Source: Mesorhizobium sp. WSM3860
Lineage (GTDB): Bacteria > Pseudomonadota > Alphaproteobacteria > Rhizobiales > Rhizobiaceae
Length of the DNA: 64,000 bases
NCBI RefSeq assembly: GCF_002294995.1
Contig: NZ_NSGF01000002.1
Span: 62,001-126,000, forward strand
Direction of reading: 5' to 3'
Of this stretch, positions 20,544-28,857 are shown in pieces (within the stretch, counting starts at the first letter, position 1; each line of letters opens with the position of its first letter). The translations under genes were made by a program, and so were the position numbers. The notes below the pieces were generated by a model that saw only the letters and a program-made list of their open reading frames with translations, ran no database searches and had not been told where the DNA came from.

Positions 20544-20598
20544 GGCAGGCGTCAAGCGGAGCGAAAACCGGGAACGACAACAAACTGGGAGTCCTGAA

Positions 20599-21393
20599 AT
20601 GAAGACTGTTCTCAAGACCTTCGCCGCGGCGCTGCTGTTCGGTGTCGCCGCGATGGGCGTGGCCAAGGCCGATCAGGTCAAGATCGGCGTCGCCGCCGAG
20701 CCTTATCCGCCATTCACCTCGCCGGATGCGACGGGCAAGTGGGTCGGCTGGGAGATCGACTTCATCGACGCCGTCTGCGCCGAGGAGAAGCTCGACTGCG
20801 TCATCACGCCCGTTGCCTGGGACGGCATCATTCCGGCGCTCACCACCAAGAAGATCGACCTCATCGTCTCGTCGATGTCGATCACCGACGAGCGCAAGAA
20901 GACGATCGACTTCTCGGATAAGTATTACAACACGCCGACAGCAATCATCGGGCCGAAGGACCAGAAGTTCGGCGCCACGCCGGACGATCTCAAAGGCAAG
21001 GTGATCGGCGTTCAGGTGTCGACCGTGCATGCCGTCTACGCCAAGAAGCACTTCACCGGCGCGCAGGAGATCAAGGAATACCAGACGCAGGACGAGGCCA
21101 ACAACGATCTCGCCGCCGGCCGCCTCGATGCGGTGCAGGCCGACTCCATCGCGCTCGGCGAATTCCTCAAGACGGACCAGGGCAAGGCCTGCTGCGATCT
21201 GAAGGGCATGGTCGCGCCGGACGACGAAGTGCTGGGACCGGGCGTCGGCGCCGGCGTGCGCAAGGAAGACACCGCGCTCAAGGAAAAGATCAACGCCGGC
21301 ATCAAGGCGATCCGCGCCAACGGCAAGTACGATGAGATCTCGAAGAAATACTTCGACTTCGACATCTATGGCGGCGCCACGCAGTCGAACTGA
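20599..21393 (+). CDS. Amino acid ABC transporter binding protein, family 3
   Basis: 264 aa periplasmic protein. ATG at 20599 follows GGGAG; the Sec signal peptide MKTVLKTFAAALLFGVAAMGVAKA is cleaved before DQVKIGVAAEPYPPF. Family-3 marks are WVGWEIDFIDAVCAEEKLDCVITPVAWDGIIPALTTKKIDLIVSSMSITDERKKTIDFSDKYY. Cysteine pairs (CAEEKLDC and ACCDL) may form disulfides. The ligand is probably a cationic amino acid or guanidino compound, judged from neighbours and the HisP-like ATPase. Confidence 0.9.
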   Translation: MKTVLKTFAAALLFGVAAMGVAKADQVKIGVAAEPYPPFTSPDATGKWVGWEIDFIDAVCAEEKLDCVITPVAWDGIIPALTTKKIDLIVSSMSITDERKKTIDFSDKYYNTPTAIIGPKDQKFGATPDDLKGKVIGVQVSTVHAVYAKKHFTGAQEIKEYQTQDEANNDLAAGRLDAVQADSIALGEFLKTDQGKACCDLKGMVAPDDEVLGPGVGAGVRKEDTALKEKINAGIKAIRANGKYDEISKKYFDFDIYGGATQSN

Positions 21394-21411
21394 CACGTCC
21401 ACTTGATATTG

Positions 21412-21435
21412 GGGGCATGGCCAGCGCCATGCCCC
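21412..21435 (+). other. Hairpin between binding-protein and permease genes
   Basis: GGGGCATGGC-CAGC-GCCATGCCCC forms a perfect 10-bp stem 18 bp after the binding-protein stop, with no T tract. It probably stabilises or partly ends the upstream message, so that the binding protein exceeds the permeases. Confidence 0.6.
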
Positions 21436-21563
21436 TTGGCCCAAACCTTGCCAAGCATGCCCGCCGCTGAACGCTGCGGTCGGCTGCCAGCAATTCGGGG
21501 GCGAAGCTGATCAATGCCTTTCTTCCGGCCTCGGCGGCCGGCATCATCGAACTCCTGTCGCCG

Positions 21564-22256
21564 GTGCCGCCCGGCTGGGGCGGTACCCTGCTGGTCGGAT
21601 TGCTGCATTCGATCGAGATCGCCATCGGCGCCACCTGCCTTGGCCTTTTGATCGGCACCGGCGGCGCCTGGGGCAAGCTCTACGGCGGACCGGTGACGCG
21701 CGATCTGCTCGCCGTCTACACCACGGTGGTGCGCGCCGTGCCGGAACTGGTGCTGATCCTTCTGCTCTATTACGCCGGCACCGATCTCATCAATCAGGTG
21801 CTGACTGCGATGGGTTACCAGCGCGTCGACATCAGCGGGCTGGCCGCCGGCATTTTTGTCCTTGGTGTCGTCCAGGGCGCCTATTCCACAGAAGTCATCC
21901 GCGGCGCCATCCTGGCCATCCCACAAGGCCAGATCGAGGCCGCCCGCGCCTATGGCATGCCGCCCAGCCTGATGTTGAGGCGCATAACATTGCCGGCAAT
22001 GCTGCCTTTCGCCATTCCCGGTCTTGCCAATCTGTGGTTGATTGCCACCAAGGACACCGCGTTGCTTGCCGTCGTCGGCTTCTTCGAACTGACGCTTGCG
22101 ACGCGTCAGGCGGCCGGCGTCACCAAGGCCTATCTGGTCTTCTATCTTGCTGCCGGCGCGCTTTATCTGGCGCTGACGCTGTTTTCCAGCGTGATCATCG
22201 GCCGCGTCGAGGCCTGGTCGCGGCGGGGCATGCCTTCCGTCAAGGAGGCGCGCTGA
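21564..22256 (+). CDS. Amino acid ABC transporter permease (HisQ-like)
   Basis: At least 230 aa. Inner-membrane permease with the EAA-type loop EAARAYGMPPSLMLRRITLPAMLPFAIPG and start region LLHSIEIAIGATCLGLLIGTGGAW. The only conventional start in frame is GTG at 21564, with no ribosome site. The frame stays open back to 21471 and reads plausibly upstream (NAFLPASAAGIIELLSPVPPGW), with a purine-rich GGGGGCGAAG before a CTG at 21507. The true N-terminus may be longer. The stop overlaps the next gene as TGATG. Confidence 0.85.
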   Translation: MPPGWGGTLLVGLLHSIEIAIGATCLGLLIGTGGAWGKLYGGPVTRDLLAVYTTVVRAVPELVLILLLYYAGTDLINQVLTAMGYQRVDISGLAAGIFVLGVVQGAYSTEVIRGAILAIPQGQIEAARAYGMPPSLMLRRITLPAMLPFAIPGLANLWLIATKDTALLAVVGFFELTLATRQAAGVTKAYLVFYLAAGALYLALTLFSSVIIGRVEAWSRRGMPSVKEAR

Positions 22257-23065
22257 TGTCGGCCGAAGCGACCACGATCAACATGGCGGCGCGTGCCTCG
22301 CTCTGGCTCAAGCCGCACCGCATCGTACTGATCCTCATCGCGCTGGGATTGGTCCTCTGCGCGGCCTTCTTCATGCGCTGGGACTGGCTGCCGCAATATT
22401 GGCAGATGGGGCTGCTCGGCATCTGGCGATCGCTGTGGATCCTCGTCGTCACCTGCGCGCTGGGCTTCATGCTCGCCGTGCCGCTTGGGCTGGCGCAGGC
22501 CGGCGGGCCGTTCTGGTTCGCCGTGCCGGCCAAGATCTTCTGCACCATCATCCGCGGTACGCCGCTGCTGCTGCAACTCTGGCTGCTCTATTACGGGCTT
22601 GGATCGCTGTTTCCGCAATATCCATGGATTCGCGAGTCCTGGATGTGGCCCTATCTCAGGCAAGCCTGGCCTTACGGCGTATTGGCGCTGACCTTGTCAT
22701 TCGCCGGCTATGAGGGAGAAGTGATGCGCGGCGCCTTCGCTGGCGTGCCGAAAGGGCAGTTGGAAGCTGCGCGCGCCTTCGGCATGAGCCGCTTAAAGAT
22801 CTTCCGCCGCATCTGGCTGCCGCAGGCCTTCTTCCGCGCGCTGCCGACACTGACCGGCGAGACCGTGCTGCAGCTCAAGTCGACGCCGCTGGTGGCGACG
22901 ATCAGCGTCATCGATATCTTCGCCGTCTCGTCCAAGGTACGGCAGGACACTTATCTCACCTACGAGCCCTTGCTGCTGCTGGCGCTGATCTACATGACCA
23001 TCACCGGCATCCTCGTTCTCATCTTCAGCCGCATCGAGGCTCGAATTCCGGTCAAGATCGGTTAG
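22256..23065 (+). CDS. Amino acid ABC transporter permease (HisM-like)
   Basis: 269 aa. The ATG shares its A with the preceding stop, and AAGGAGG lies just upstream. After a short cytosolic leader the first span is VLILIALGLVLCAAFFM. The domain carries TIIRGTPLLLQLWLLYYGLG and the EAA loop LEAARAFGMSRLKIFRRIWLPQAFFRALP. It is the second permease of the importer. It is followed by an 82-bp gap with a hairpin, then the Ldh-family gene. Confidence 0.92.
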   Translation: MSAEATTINMAARASLWLKPHRIVLILIALGLVLCAAFFMRWDWLPQYWQMGLLGIWRSLWILVVTCALGFMLAVPLGLAQAGGPFWFAVPAKIFCTIIRGTPLLLQLWLLYYGLGSLFPQYPWIRESWMWPYLRQAWPYGVLALTLSFAGYEGEVMRGAFAGVPKGQLEAARAFGMSRLKIFRRIWLPQAFFRALPTLTGETVLQLKSTPLVATISVIDIFAVSSKVRQDTYLTYEPLLLLALIYMTITGILVLIFSRIEARIPVKIG

Positions 23066-23080
23066 CGAATAGAGAGTAGC

Positions 23081-23120
23081 GAATAGCGAGTAGTTCGTTT
23101 ATCTCCCCTACTCGCTATTC
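23081..23120. repeat. Hairpin built from GCGAATAGNGAGTAG-type repeats
   Basis: Arms GAATAGCGAGTAG (23081-23093) and CTACTCGCTATTC (23108-23120) pair perfectly around a 14-nt loop. Partial extra copies flank both sides (GAGTAGC before, CTACTCGCT after). There is no T tract. A sequence of similar style lies at 60317-60369. Confidence 0.7.
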
Positions 23121-23147
23121 CCTACTCGCTGCTGCGGAGCAACTCCG

Positions 23148-24149
23148 ATGCAACTCACTCTCGACCAGGCAACAGGGCTCTGCCGCATGGCGGCACTGGG
23201 CGCCGGCGCCAACGAGGAGGCGACGCAGTCGCTGGTTGCCTCGATCATCGCGGCCGAGGCGGAAGGTCTGTCGACGGTCGGACTATCGCATTTTATCGAC
23301 TATCTGGAGGCGATCGAGGACGGCCGCATCGACGGCAATGCCGATCCGGTCGTCACCCGGCCGGCGCTGGCCGTCTACCTCTCCGATGCGCGCGGCGGGC
23401 TTGCCCACACCGGCTTCGACCGGACGATCGATGACCTCGTCAAGGCAGCAAGGCTGTTCGGCGTTGCCATCTTCTCGCAGAGCAACGCCTATACCTGCGG
23501 CGCGCTCGGCTATTTCACCGGACGGCTGGCAGCGCAGGGGCTGGTCTCCTTCGCCGCCACCAACGGGCCGGCGGTGCTTGCAGGCTCGGGCTCGGTCAAG
23601 CCGGTCTACTGCACCAACCCGATGTCCTTTGCCGCGCCTGCCGCCGACGGGCCGCCTTTGGTGATCGACCAATCGTCGAGCGCCACCGCCTTCGTCAACA
23701 TCCGCAAGGCGGCGGAAGACGGCAGGAAGATTCCCGAGGGCTGGGCACTGGATGCCAGCGGCAACTCGACCACCGACCCGGCAGCGGCGATGAAGGGCGC
23801 GATGCTCGCCTTCGGCGGCCAGCGCGGCGCCAACATCGCGCTTATGGTCGAGGTGCTGGCGGCGGGCATTTCCGGCGCCAACTGGTCGCTCGACGCGCCC
23901 TGGTTCTCCGGCGGGCCGGACAGCCCCGGAACCGGGCTCTTCGTGCTCGCTATCGAGCCCAAATTGCTCGATCCGGATTTCGAACAGCGCATGAAGGACC
24001 AGCTCGACCGGCTGCGGCGGCGCTACGGCGTGCACATCCCCGGCCGTGCCCGGGCAGAGGCCGCTGAAAAGGCGACGGCGCGCGGTGTCGATATCCCGAA
24101 GGCGGTCGTGCAGCGCATTTCCGAATTCGCCGAACGCTACTCGGCCTGA
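23148..24149 (+). CDS. Ldh family NAD(P)-dependent oxidoreductase
   Basis: 333 aa, the malate/L-lactate dehydrogenase-2 fold, unrelated to classical LDH. Members reduce 2-oxoacids, ureidoglycolate or cyclic imino acids (delta-1-piperideine-2-carboxylate). Visible: SIIAAEAEGLSTVGLSHFIDYLEAI, catalytic-region SDARGGLAHTGFDRTI, the SNAYTCGALGYFTGRLAAQGLVSFAATNGPA block and PMSFAAPAADGPPLVIDQSSSATA. Placement after an amino acid importer and opposite guanidino-catabolic genes fits reduction of an oxo or imino acid from the imported amino acid; this is inference. Confidence 0.85.
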   Translation: MQLTLDQATGLCRMAALGAGANEEATQSLVASIIAAEAEGLSTVGLSHFIDYLEAIEDGRIDGNADPVVTRPALAVYLSDARGGLAHTGFDRTIDDLVKAARLFGVAIFSQSNAYTCGALGYFTGRLAAQGLVSFAATNGPAVLAGSGSVKPVYCTNPMSFAAPAADGPPLVIDQSSSATAFVNIRKAAEDGRKIPEGWALDASGNSTTDPAAAMKGAMLAFGGQRGANIALMVEVLAAGISGANWSLDAPWFSGGPDSPGTGLFVLAIEPKLLDPDFEQRMKDQLDRLRRRYGVHIPGRARAEAAEKATARGVDIPKAVVQRISEFAERYSA

Positions 24150-24361
24150 TCGAGGCATCGCCCGGCAACAAGGCGCGCATTTGCTTGGCGCCCCTTTGAA
24201 CCTTTCTTTGCCCGGCAGCGACCTATCGGCGGCAGCCCACATCGCAAGCCGCAAAAGGGTGGCCTGGGTCGCGCCTTGCGGCCGCGCCGGGCGTCCAGTC
24301 GGCCTAAAGCGCGTCGCGTCGACATGGAGTCAGGCAACGGGCTTTAAGTCTTTGTTTTGAC

Positions 24362-24405
24362 GCATGTCGTTCTCCCAAACCGCTGCGCGCTTGTGGGCGA
24401 CATGC
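24362..24405. repeat. GCATGTCG...CGACATGC inverted repeat
   Basis: A near-palindrome reading GCATGTCGTTCTCCCAAA to TTGTGGGCGACATGC, related to 2776-2821. It lies in a 367-bp gap (24150-24516) that otherwise shows only an AAAGCGCGTCGCG stretch shared with 28337-28374 and a short G/C-poorer leader. No gene is seen in the gap. Confidence 0.75.
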
Positions 24406-24516
24406 ATGTCCTTGCGCTCTTGGCAGGCGGACCGAAGCCCTTGCTCAAGCCGGTCCTGTTCTAAGCCTTTCTTAAGGCGGTTGTGTCATGACAAGGCTTA
24501 GCGTTGGGCCGACCCT

Positions 24517-26832
24517 ATGGGCAAAACAAAGACCGAAAGCATCCCTGCGGATGTTTATATCCAATTTGTGCGGTCGTTGTTCGACAACGCGCACATGTTG
24601 TTGATCGGTGGCGCGTGCTACTCGATCCTCGGAATCATGATCTATCAGCGCACCCACAATGCCCTGTTCCTGGCGTTTTCCTTTGCCCTGCTTTCCGTCA
24701 GCCTTATCCGTTACTTCGGCATTCGCAGCTTCCTGAGGACAGGTGGCGCGATTGCCGATGTCGAACACGCGCAGCGGTTAGAGCGTAGCTACATCCTGAA
24801 GGGCTGTCTTCAGGGTCTCGGATTGGGCGCGCTGTGTTTCGTGTCGATCTATGTCTATCCCGAACCGTTCGCCGAGCTGGCGGCGATGTCGCTGACGCTG
24901 GCGACCCTGGTCACGGTTGTCGCCCGCAACTATGGGTCACCGCGCATGGTGCGGATTTTTTCCGTGACCTTCATCGGTCCGGCGGCTCTCGCGCTCCTGC
25001 TACGCATGGACGCGCCCTCCGTCGTCCTCGGCCTGATGATCATCCCGATGACGTTCATCACCATCACTGGCGCCGATCATGTCCGCAACGTACTGTTCTC
25101 GGCGGTCATCGGCCACAAGCAGGCGAGAAACCTGACGCGCAGGTTCGACCGCGCGCTCAACACGATGTCGCACGGCCTGGTCATGCTCGGCCCCGACGGG
25201 CGCGTCGCCGTTGCCAATGCCGAGGCCGCCCATCTGATGTCGCTGAAATCGGCCGACGCGCTGCTCGGCCGCTCGATCCACGGCCTGCTAATGCGCGGCG
25301 TCGCCGGCGGCATGCTGGCGCCCAAGGATTGCCGCTATATCGAGGCCCAACTGACGCGCGCCTTGCGCGAGGGCCGGGACCGCAAGGTGCTTGTATCGCT
25401 GGCCAACGGCCAGCACTACGAGTTCTCCGCCCGCGAAGGCAGCCAGGAACTCGGCGTCATCACCTTCGAGGACGTCACGGCCCGCGTCGAGGCGGAGGAA
25501 AAGATCCGTTTCATGGCGCGCTACGACAACCTCACCGGCTTGCCGAACCGTGCCTATTTCCACGAGCTGGTCGGCGAGGCGATGGCGTCCGGCGACCGCG
25601 ACCGGCTCTGCGGCCTGGCGGTGCTCGACCTCGACGATTTCAAGAGCGTCAACGACACGCTCGGCCACCCGGTCGGCGACGGTTTGATCTACGCCGTAGC
25701 CGAGCGGCTGGCGGCGGTTGCCGGGCCGGGCATTAATGTCAGCCGCTTCGGCGGCGACGAGTTCATGATCTATTTCGATCGCATCGAGGACGAGAGCCAT
25801 CTCAGCAGCCTGCTAGACGAGATCTTCGCCGACCTGCAGGGCGAAGTCGACGTCGCCGGTCACGGCCTGCGCATCCAGACCAGCGGCGGCGCGGTGTTGT
25901 CCGTGGTCAAGGACACCGACGTCGACGGCATGATCGTCAAGGCAGACCTCGCGCTCTACAAGGCCAAGGAACTCGGCAAGAACAGCTGGCGGCTGTTCGA
26001 GGCATCGATGGATGCCGCCTTCCGCAATCGCCAGCTGATGAAGGCCGATCTGCGCAGCGCCGTGCAAGCCAAGGAGTTGCGCGTCGTCTACCAGCCGATC
26101 GTGTCGATGAGCACCATGCGCATCGCCAGCTGCGAGGCGCTCTGCCGCTGGGATCATCCCGATCTCGGCCCGATTTCGCCGGGCGTCTTCATTCCGCTGG
26201 CCGAGGAGATGGGCATCATCTCCGAGATCAGCTCCTTCGTGCTGCAGGCGGCCTGCGCCGAATGCGCCAAATGGCCGGCCCAGACCAGCGTTTCGATCAA
26301 TCTGTCGGCCAAGGACTTCCGCAATCGTGACGTCGTGCAGAAGGTGCGCGATGCCTTGGCGGCGTCGGGCCTTGCACCGCACCGGCTCGAGATCGAGGTG
26401 ACGGAGACTGCCTTGCTCGACGACAAATCGCTGACCCGCGAGCTGATCGAAGAGCTGAAAGCGCTGGGCGTCCGCATCGCGCTCGACGACTTCGGCACCG
26501 GCTATTCCAGCCTCAGCTACCTGCACAAGCTGCCGCTCGACAAGATCAAGATCGACCGCTCCTTCCTGATCGACGTGACCCAGAGCCCCCAGTCGCTCGA
26601 TCTTCTGAAGGGTATCGTCGGCTTGACCCGGACGCTGGGCCTGGTCGTCACCATCGAGGGGGTGGAGACTTTCGAGCAGCTGAAGGTATTGGTGCGTTCG
26701 GTCAAGCCGGACCTCGTGCAAGGCTTCCTGTTCGGCGCCGCGCTCAGCGCGTCCGGCATCGAGACGATGTCGAACGTCACCTGGCCATTCGCCGCCGACC
26801 TGCGCCTCGCCCCCAGACGGTCGGCCAGATAG
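24517..26832 (+). CDS. Membrane-bound GGDEF-EAL cyclic-di-GMP protein
   Basis: 771 aa. Residues 1-190 hold about five or six membrane spans. A PAS-like segment follows at about 205-325 (LNTMSHGLVMLGPDGRVAVANAEAA). The GGDEF domain has an intact active-site loop FGGDEF (411-416) with NLTGLPNRAYF and DLDDFKSVNDTLGH. The EAL domain has EAL at 540-542 (SCEALCRWDHP), ETALL, LDDFGTGYSSLSYL, KIDRSF and EGVET, so both diguanylate cyclase and phosphodiesterase motifs look competent. It probably tunes c-di-GMP in response to a membrane or PAS signal. The start has a weak ribosome site. Confidence 0.93.
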   Translation: MGKTKTESIPADVYIQFVRSLFDNAHMLLIGGACYSILGIMIYQRTHNALFLAFSFALLSVSLIRYFGIRSFLRTGGAIADVEHAQRLERSYILKGCLQGLGLGALCFVSIYVYPEPFAELAAMSLTLATLVTVVARNYGSPRMVRIFSVTFIGPAALALLLRMDAPSVVLGLMIIPMTFITITGADHVRNVLFSAVIGHKQARNLTRRFDRALNTMSHGLVMLGPDGRVAVANAEAAHLMSLKSADALLGRSIHGLLMRGVAGGMLAPKDCRYIEAQLTRALREGRDRKVLVSLANGQHYEFSAREGSQELGVITFEDVTARVEAEEKIRFMARYDNLTGLPNRAYFHELVGEAMASGDRDRLCGLAVLDLDDFKSVNDTLGHPVGDGLIYAVAERLAAVAGPGINVSRFGGDEFMIYFDRIEDESHLSSLLDEIFADLQGEVDVAGHGLRIQTSGGAVLSVVKDTDVDGMIVKADLALYKAKELGKNSWRLFEASMDAAFRNRQLMKADLRSAVQAKELRVVYQPIVSMSTMRIASCEALCRWDHPDLGPISPGVFIPLAEEMGIISEISSFVLQAACAECAKWPAQTSVSINLSAKDFRNRDVVQKVRDALAASGLAPHRLEIEVTETALLDDKSLTRELIEELKALGVRIALDDFGTGYSSLSYLHKLPLDKIKIDRSFLIDVTQSPQSLDLLKGIVGLTRTLGLVVTIEGVETFEQLKVLVRSVKPDLVQGFLFGAALSASGIETMSNVTWPFAADLRLAPRRSAR

Positions 26833-27217
26833 CCGCTTTTTTGCGAACTTCGTCGATCAGGGCTGAGAATGCGGTTGCTTAGGCCATTTTCGCCAAATCG
26901 GAAGATTTTGATCCGAATTTTTCAGGGTCAAAAGTTCACTTTTGTTTTCTTCAAGAAACTCAATACATCCGAATATTTTGGCTGGATTCCCTATATTACT
27001 GGTAGCTGTGGCGGTCCAGTGCTTTCAGTTCTGGCATCCGCGATCTCCTTGATGTCGAACGCGAGCCAAGGTCCAGGCGTCCGGTCGACTTTTCCGCGCA
27101 ACCCTTTCCGGCGCCCTGTTAAGGTTAACGGAAGGTAAACGAGCAGTATCGAATTTTCGGCTTGTGTCTCATTTTGACTCGAATAGCCTGTTTACAGGCG
27201 GATACGAGGACTTGAGA
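26833..27217. other. Intergenic region with an A/T-rich tract upstream of the FeeM-like gene
   Basis: 385 bp with no gene seen. The part at about 26880-27000 is strikingly A/T rich for this genome and contains CTATAT at 26991-26996, the form of many rhizobial -10 elements, though no good -35 sits at the right distance. A small hairpin GCCTG-TTTA-CAGGC occurs at about 27186-27199. Probably the promoter and leader of the next gene. Confidence 0.45.
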
Positions 27218-27979
27218 ATGGATGCTGCACGAAACGATGCGCAGGCTGGCGCCGGCGCAAATGCTGGCTCGGCGCTGAATCGTTCGATCATGCAATTGCT
27301 GGAGCATGTCGATTATCGTCTGATCACTGGAGGCGAGGATCTGGAGGCGATTTACCGCCTTCGCTATCAGTCCTACCTGCACTCAGGCATGTGCGGCCCC
27401 ATCGCCAGCGGGATGTTCGAGGATCGCTGGGACAACCTGCCGAATTCCTACAGGTTCGGCGTCTATTTCGATGGCCACTTGGTCAGCACGCTGCGGCTCC
27501 ACTACATTTCCCGCGAGCACCCCTATTCGCCCTCCGTCGACGCCTATCCGGAGATCTTGGCCGAGCGGCTTGCCCGCGGAGAAACCTTCATAGACGGAAC
27601 CCGGTTCGCAACCGACGCGGATAGCGCGCCCGCGCCCGGAGTCCTGCCTTTCCTGACGCTGAGGCTCGGCATGGTGGCTTCCAGCTATTTTGGCCAGACG
27701 GCCGTGCTGACGCCGGTCAAGGTCGAGCATTCCGCTTACTACGCCCGCATCTTCCATGCCGTGCAGCGGACAGAAGGCAAGGTGTTTCCGGGTGTCCTTG
27801 CGCCGATCGCCTTGTTCGAGATCCCCTGCGGTGAAAATTTGCGCCAAACGCTCGACCGCTTCCCCTTCTTCAAGTCGACGCCAGTGGAGCAGCGGATGAT
27901 GTTCGCCAATCCGGCCATCAACCGGCTGACGCCTCTGTCGATCGTACCGACGGCCAAATACTATCGCGATGCCGCCTGA
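27218..27979 (+). CDS. FeeM-like N-acyl amino acid synthase (GNAT fold)
   Basis: 253 aa. The core resembles the FeeM / acyl-homoserine-lactone-synthase-like branch of GNAT enzymes, which join acyl-ACP to an amino acid: VDYRLITGGEDLEAIYRLRYQSYLHSG, FGVYFDGHLVSTLRLHYIS, ETFIDGTRFATD and LTLRLGMVASSYFGQTAVLTPVKVEHSAYYARIF. ATG at 27218 is preferred (GAGG ten bases upstream); GTG at 27164 is possible. The product could be a signal or a lipid precursor. It follows the GGDEF-EAL gene on the same strand but has its own leader, so joint control is unproven. Confidence 0.7.
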   Translation: MDAARNDAQAGAGANAGSALNRSIMQLLEHVDYRLITGGEDLEAIYRLRYQSYLHSGMCGPIASGMFEDRWDNLPNSYRFGVYFDGHLVSTLRLHYISREHPYSPSVDAYPEILAERLARGETFIDGTRFATDADSAPAPGVLPFLTLRLGMVASSYFGQTAVLTPVKVEHSAYYARIFHAVQRTEGKVFPGVLAPIALFEIPCGENLRQTLDRFPFFKSTPVEQRMMFANPAINRLTPLSIVPTAKYYRDAA

Positions 27980-28001
27980 GAGGGCGTCCTTCCGCGCATC
28001 G

Positions 28002-28027
28002 TGAACCTTCCCCGCGGCTCCCGCGTT
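28002..28027 (+). promoter_or_regulatory. Candidate EcfG-type general stress promoter
   Basis: TGAAC, a 17-base spacer, then CGTT. It differs by one base from the alphaproteobacterial EcfG pattern GGAAC-N16-18-CGTT. It lies about 100 bp upstream of the start of the DUF3096 gene. Confidence 0.45.
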
Positions 28028-28125
28028 ACGAGTACCGGCGTCACTGATCATCGGCGGCGCCGCATTCTTGCCCACCAGGCTTTTCGCCGGCTCAAATCGG
28101 GTTTTTCACGGGAAGGAGTACGATT

Positions 28126-28275
28126 ATGACCATCCACTCGCTTGCGCTCACGCCCCTGATCTCGCTGATCGCCGGCATATTGATCCTGGTGATCCCGCGC
28201 CTGCTCAACTATATCGTCGCGCTTTATCTGATCGTTGTCGGCCTGCTCGGCCTTTTTCCGCACCTCGCCGCCTGA
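28126..28275 (+). CDS. DUF3096 small membrane protein
   Basis: 49 aa, MTIHSLALTPLISLIAGI..., nearly all hydrophobic with two membrane segments (about 8-23 and 28-45) joined by PRLLNYI. GGAAGGAG lies at suitable spacing before the ATG. It matches the small DUF3096 family of bacterial inner-membrane proteins with no known function. An EcfG-like promoter upstream suggests it belongs to the general stress response. Confidence 0.82.
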   Translation: MTIHSLALTPLISLIAGILILVIPRLLNYIVALYLIVVGLLGLFPHLAA

Positions 28276-28336
28276 TGCGTGTTGCCCGGAAGTGTGCAGC
28301 GGTTCTGGGCAGCGGCACCCATCAAAACGAGCTTTG

Positions 28337-28374
28337 AAGCGCGTCGCCCGAATCCGTTTCGGCGCGACGCGCTT
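28337..28374. repeat. Inverted repeat AAGCGCGTCGC / GCGACGCGCTT
   Basis: Perfect 11-bp arms around a 16-nt loop in a 271-bp gap (28276-28546). There is no T tract. It could end the DUF3096 message. The remainder of the gap shows nothing else recognisable. Confidence 0.65.
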
Positions 28375-28546
28375 TAAGGGTCCACGATGTCCCTCGCCGC
28401 GGCGAGGCCTCTCATCGCAACAACCGCTTCCGCCCATTCCAACTTCCGTTTGAAGCTGTTGTCGCCGGCCGTGCGGCAATAGCGCCATTGCTCTTGCTCC
28501 GGCTTTTCGCTATGTGCCTCGAAGGCATTTTCGAAGGGGTATTCCT

Positions 28547-28771
28547 ATGGCTGATCACACGCCGACCGGTCCTGTCGAACTGGGCGCGCAGATGGACTAT
28601 GCCGAGCATGATCGCACCTACAACGCATTCCTCACGCTCGCCAAATATGGCTCGCTCGTCTGCGCCGCCATTCTGCTGGCCATGGCCTTCGGCTTCTTCG
28701 CGGGCGGCTTCTTCTCGGCGACCATCCTGTTCATCGTGATCATGGCCGTCGGCTATTTCATTCTGCGATAG
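28547..28771 (+). CDS. aa3-type cytochrome c oxidase subunit IV
   Basis: 74 aa. ATG at 28547 follows GAAGGGG. A soluble N-terminus (MADHTPTGPVELGAQMDYAEHDRTYNAFLTLAKYG) precedes a hydrophobic stretch to the C-terminus that may form one or two spans. This is the small bacterial subunit IV family of aa3 oxidases, found in rhizobia immediately upstream of the transhydrogenase genes, as here. The main oxidase genes are not in the window. Confidence 0.85.
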   Translation: MADHTPTGPVELGAQMDYAEHDRTYNAFLTLAKYGSLVCAAILLAMAFGFFAGGFFSATILFIVIMAVGYFILR

Positions 28772-28857
28772 ACTCTCCAAGCCATTGCGTTCGACGTTCC
28801 GCCGGAGGTCCCGGCCGACGCCTTGCGCAGCAAGGTTCCAGCCGAAAGGATCATCCG

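Noticed and set aside
26880..27010. A/T-rich stretch as a possible transferred fragment or small gene
   Set aside because: No frame with a start and ribosome site was convincing; a promoter/leader role is simpler.
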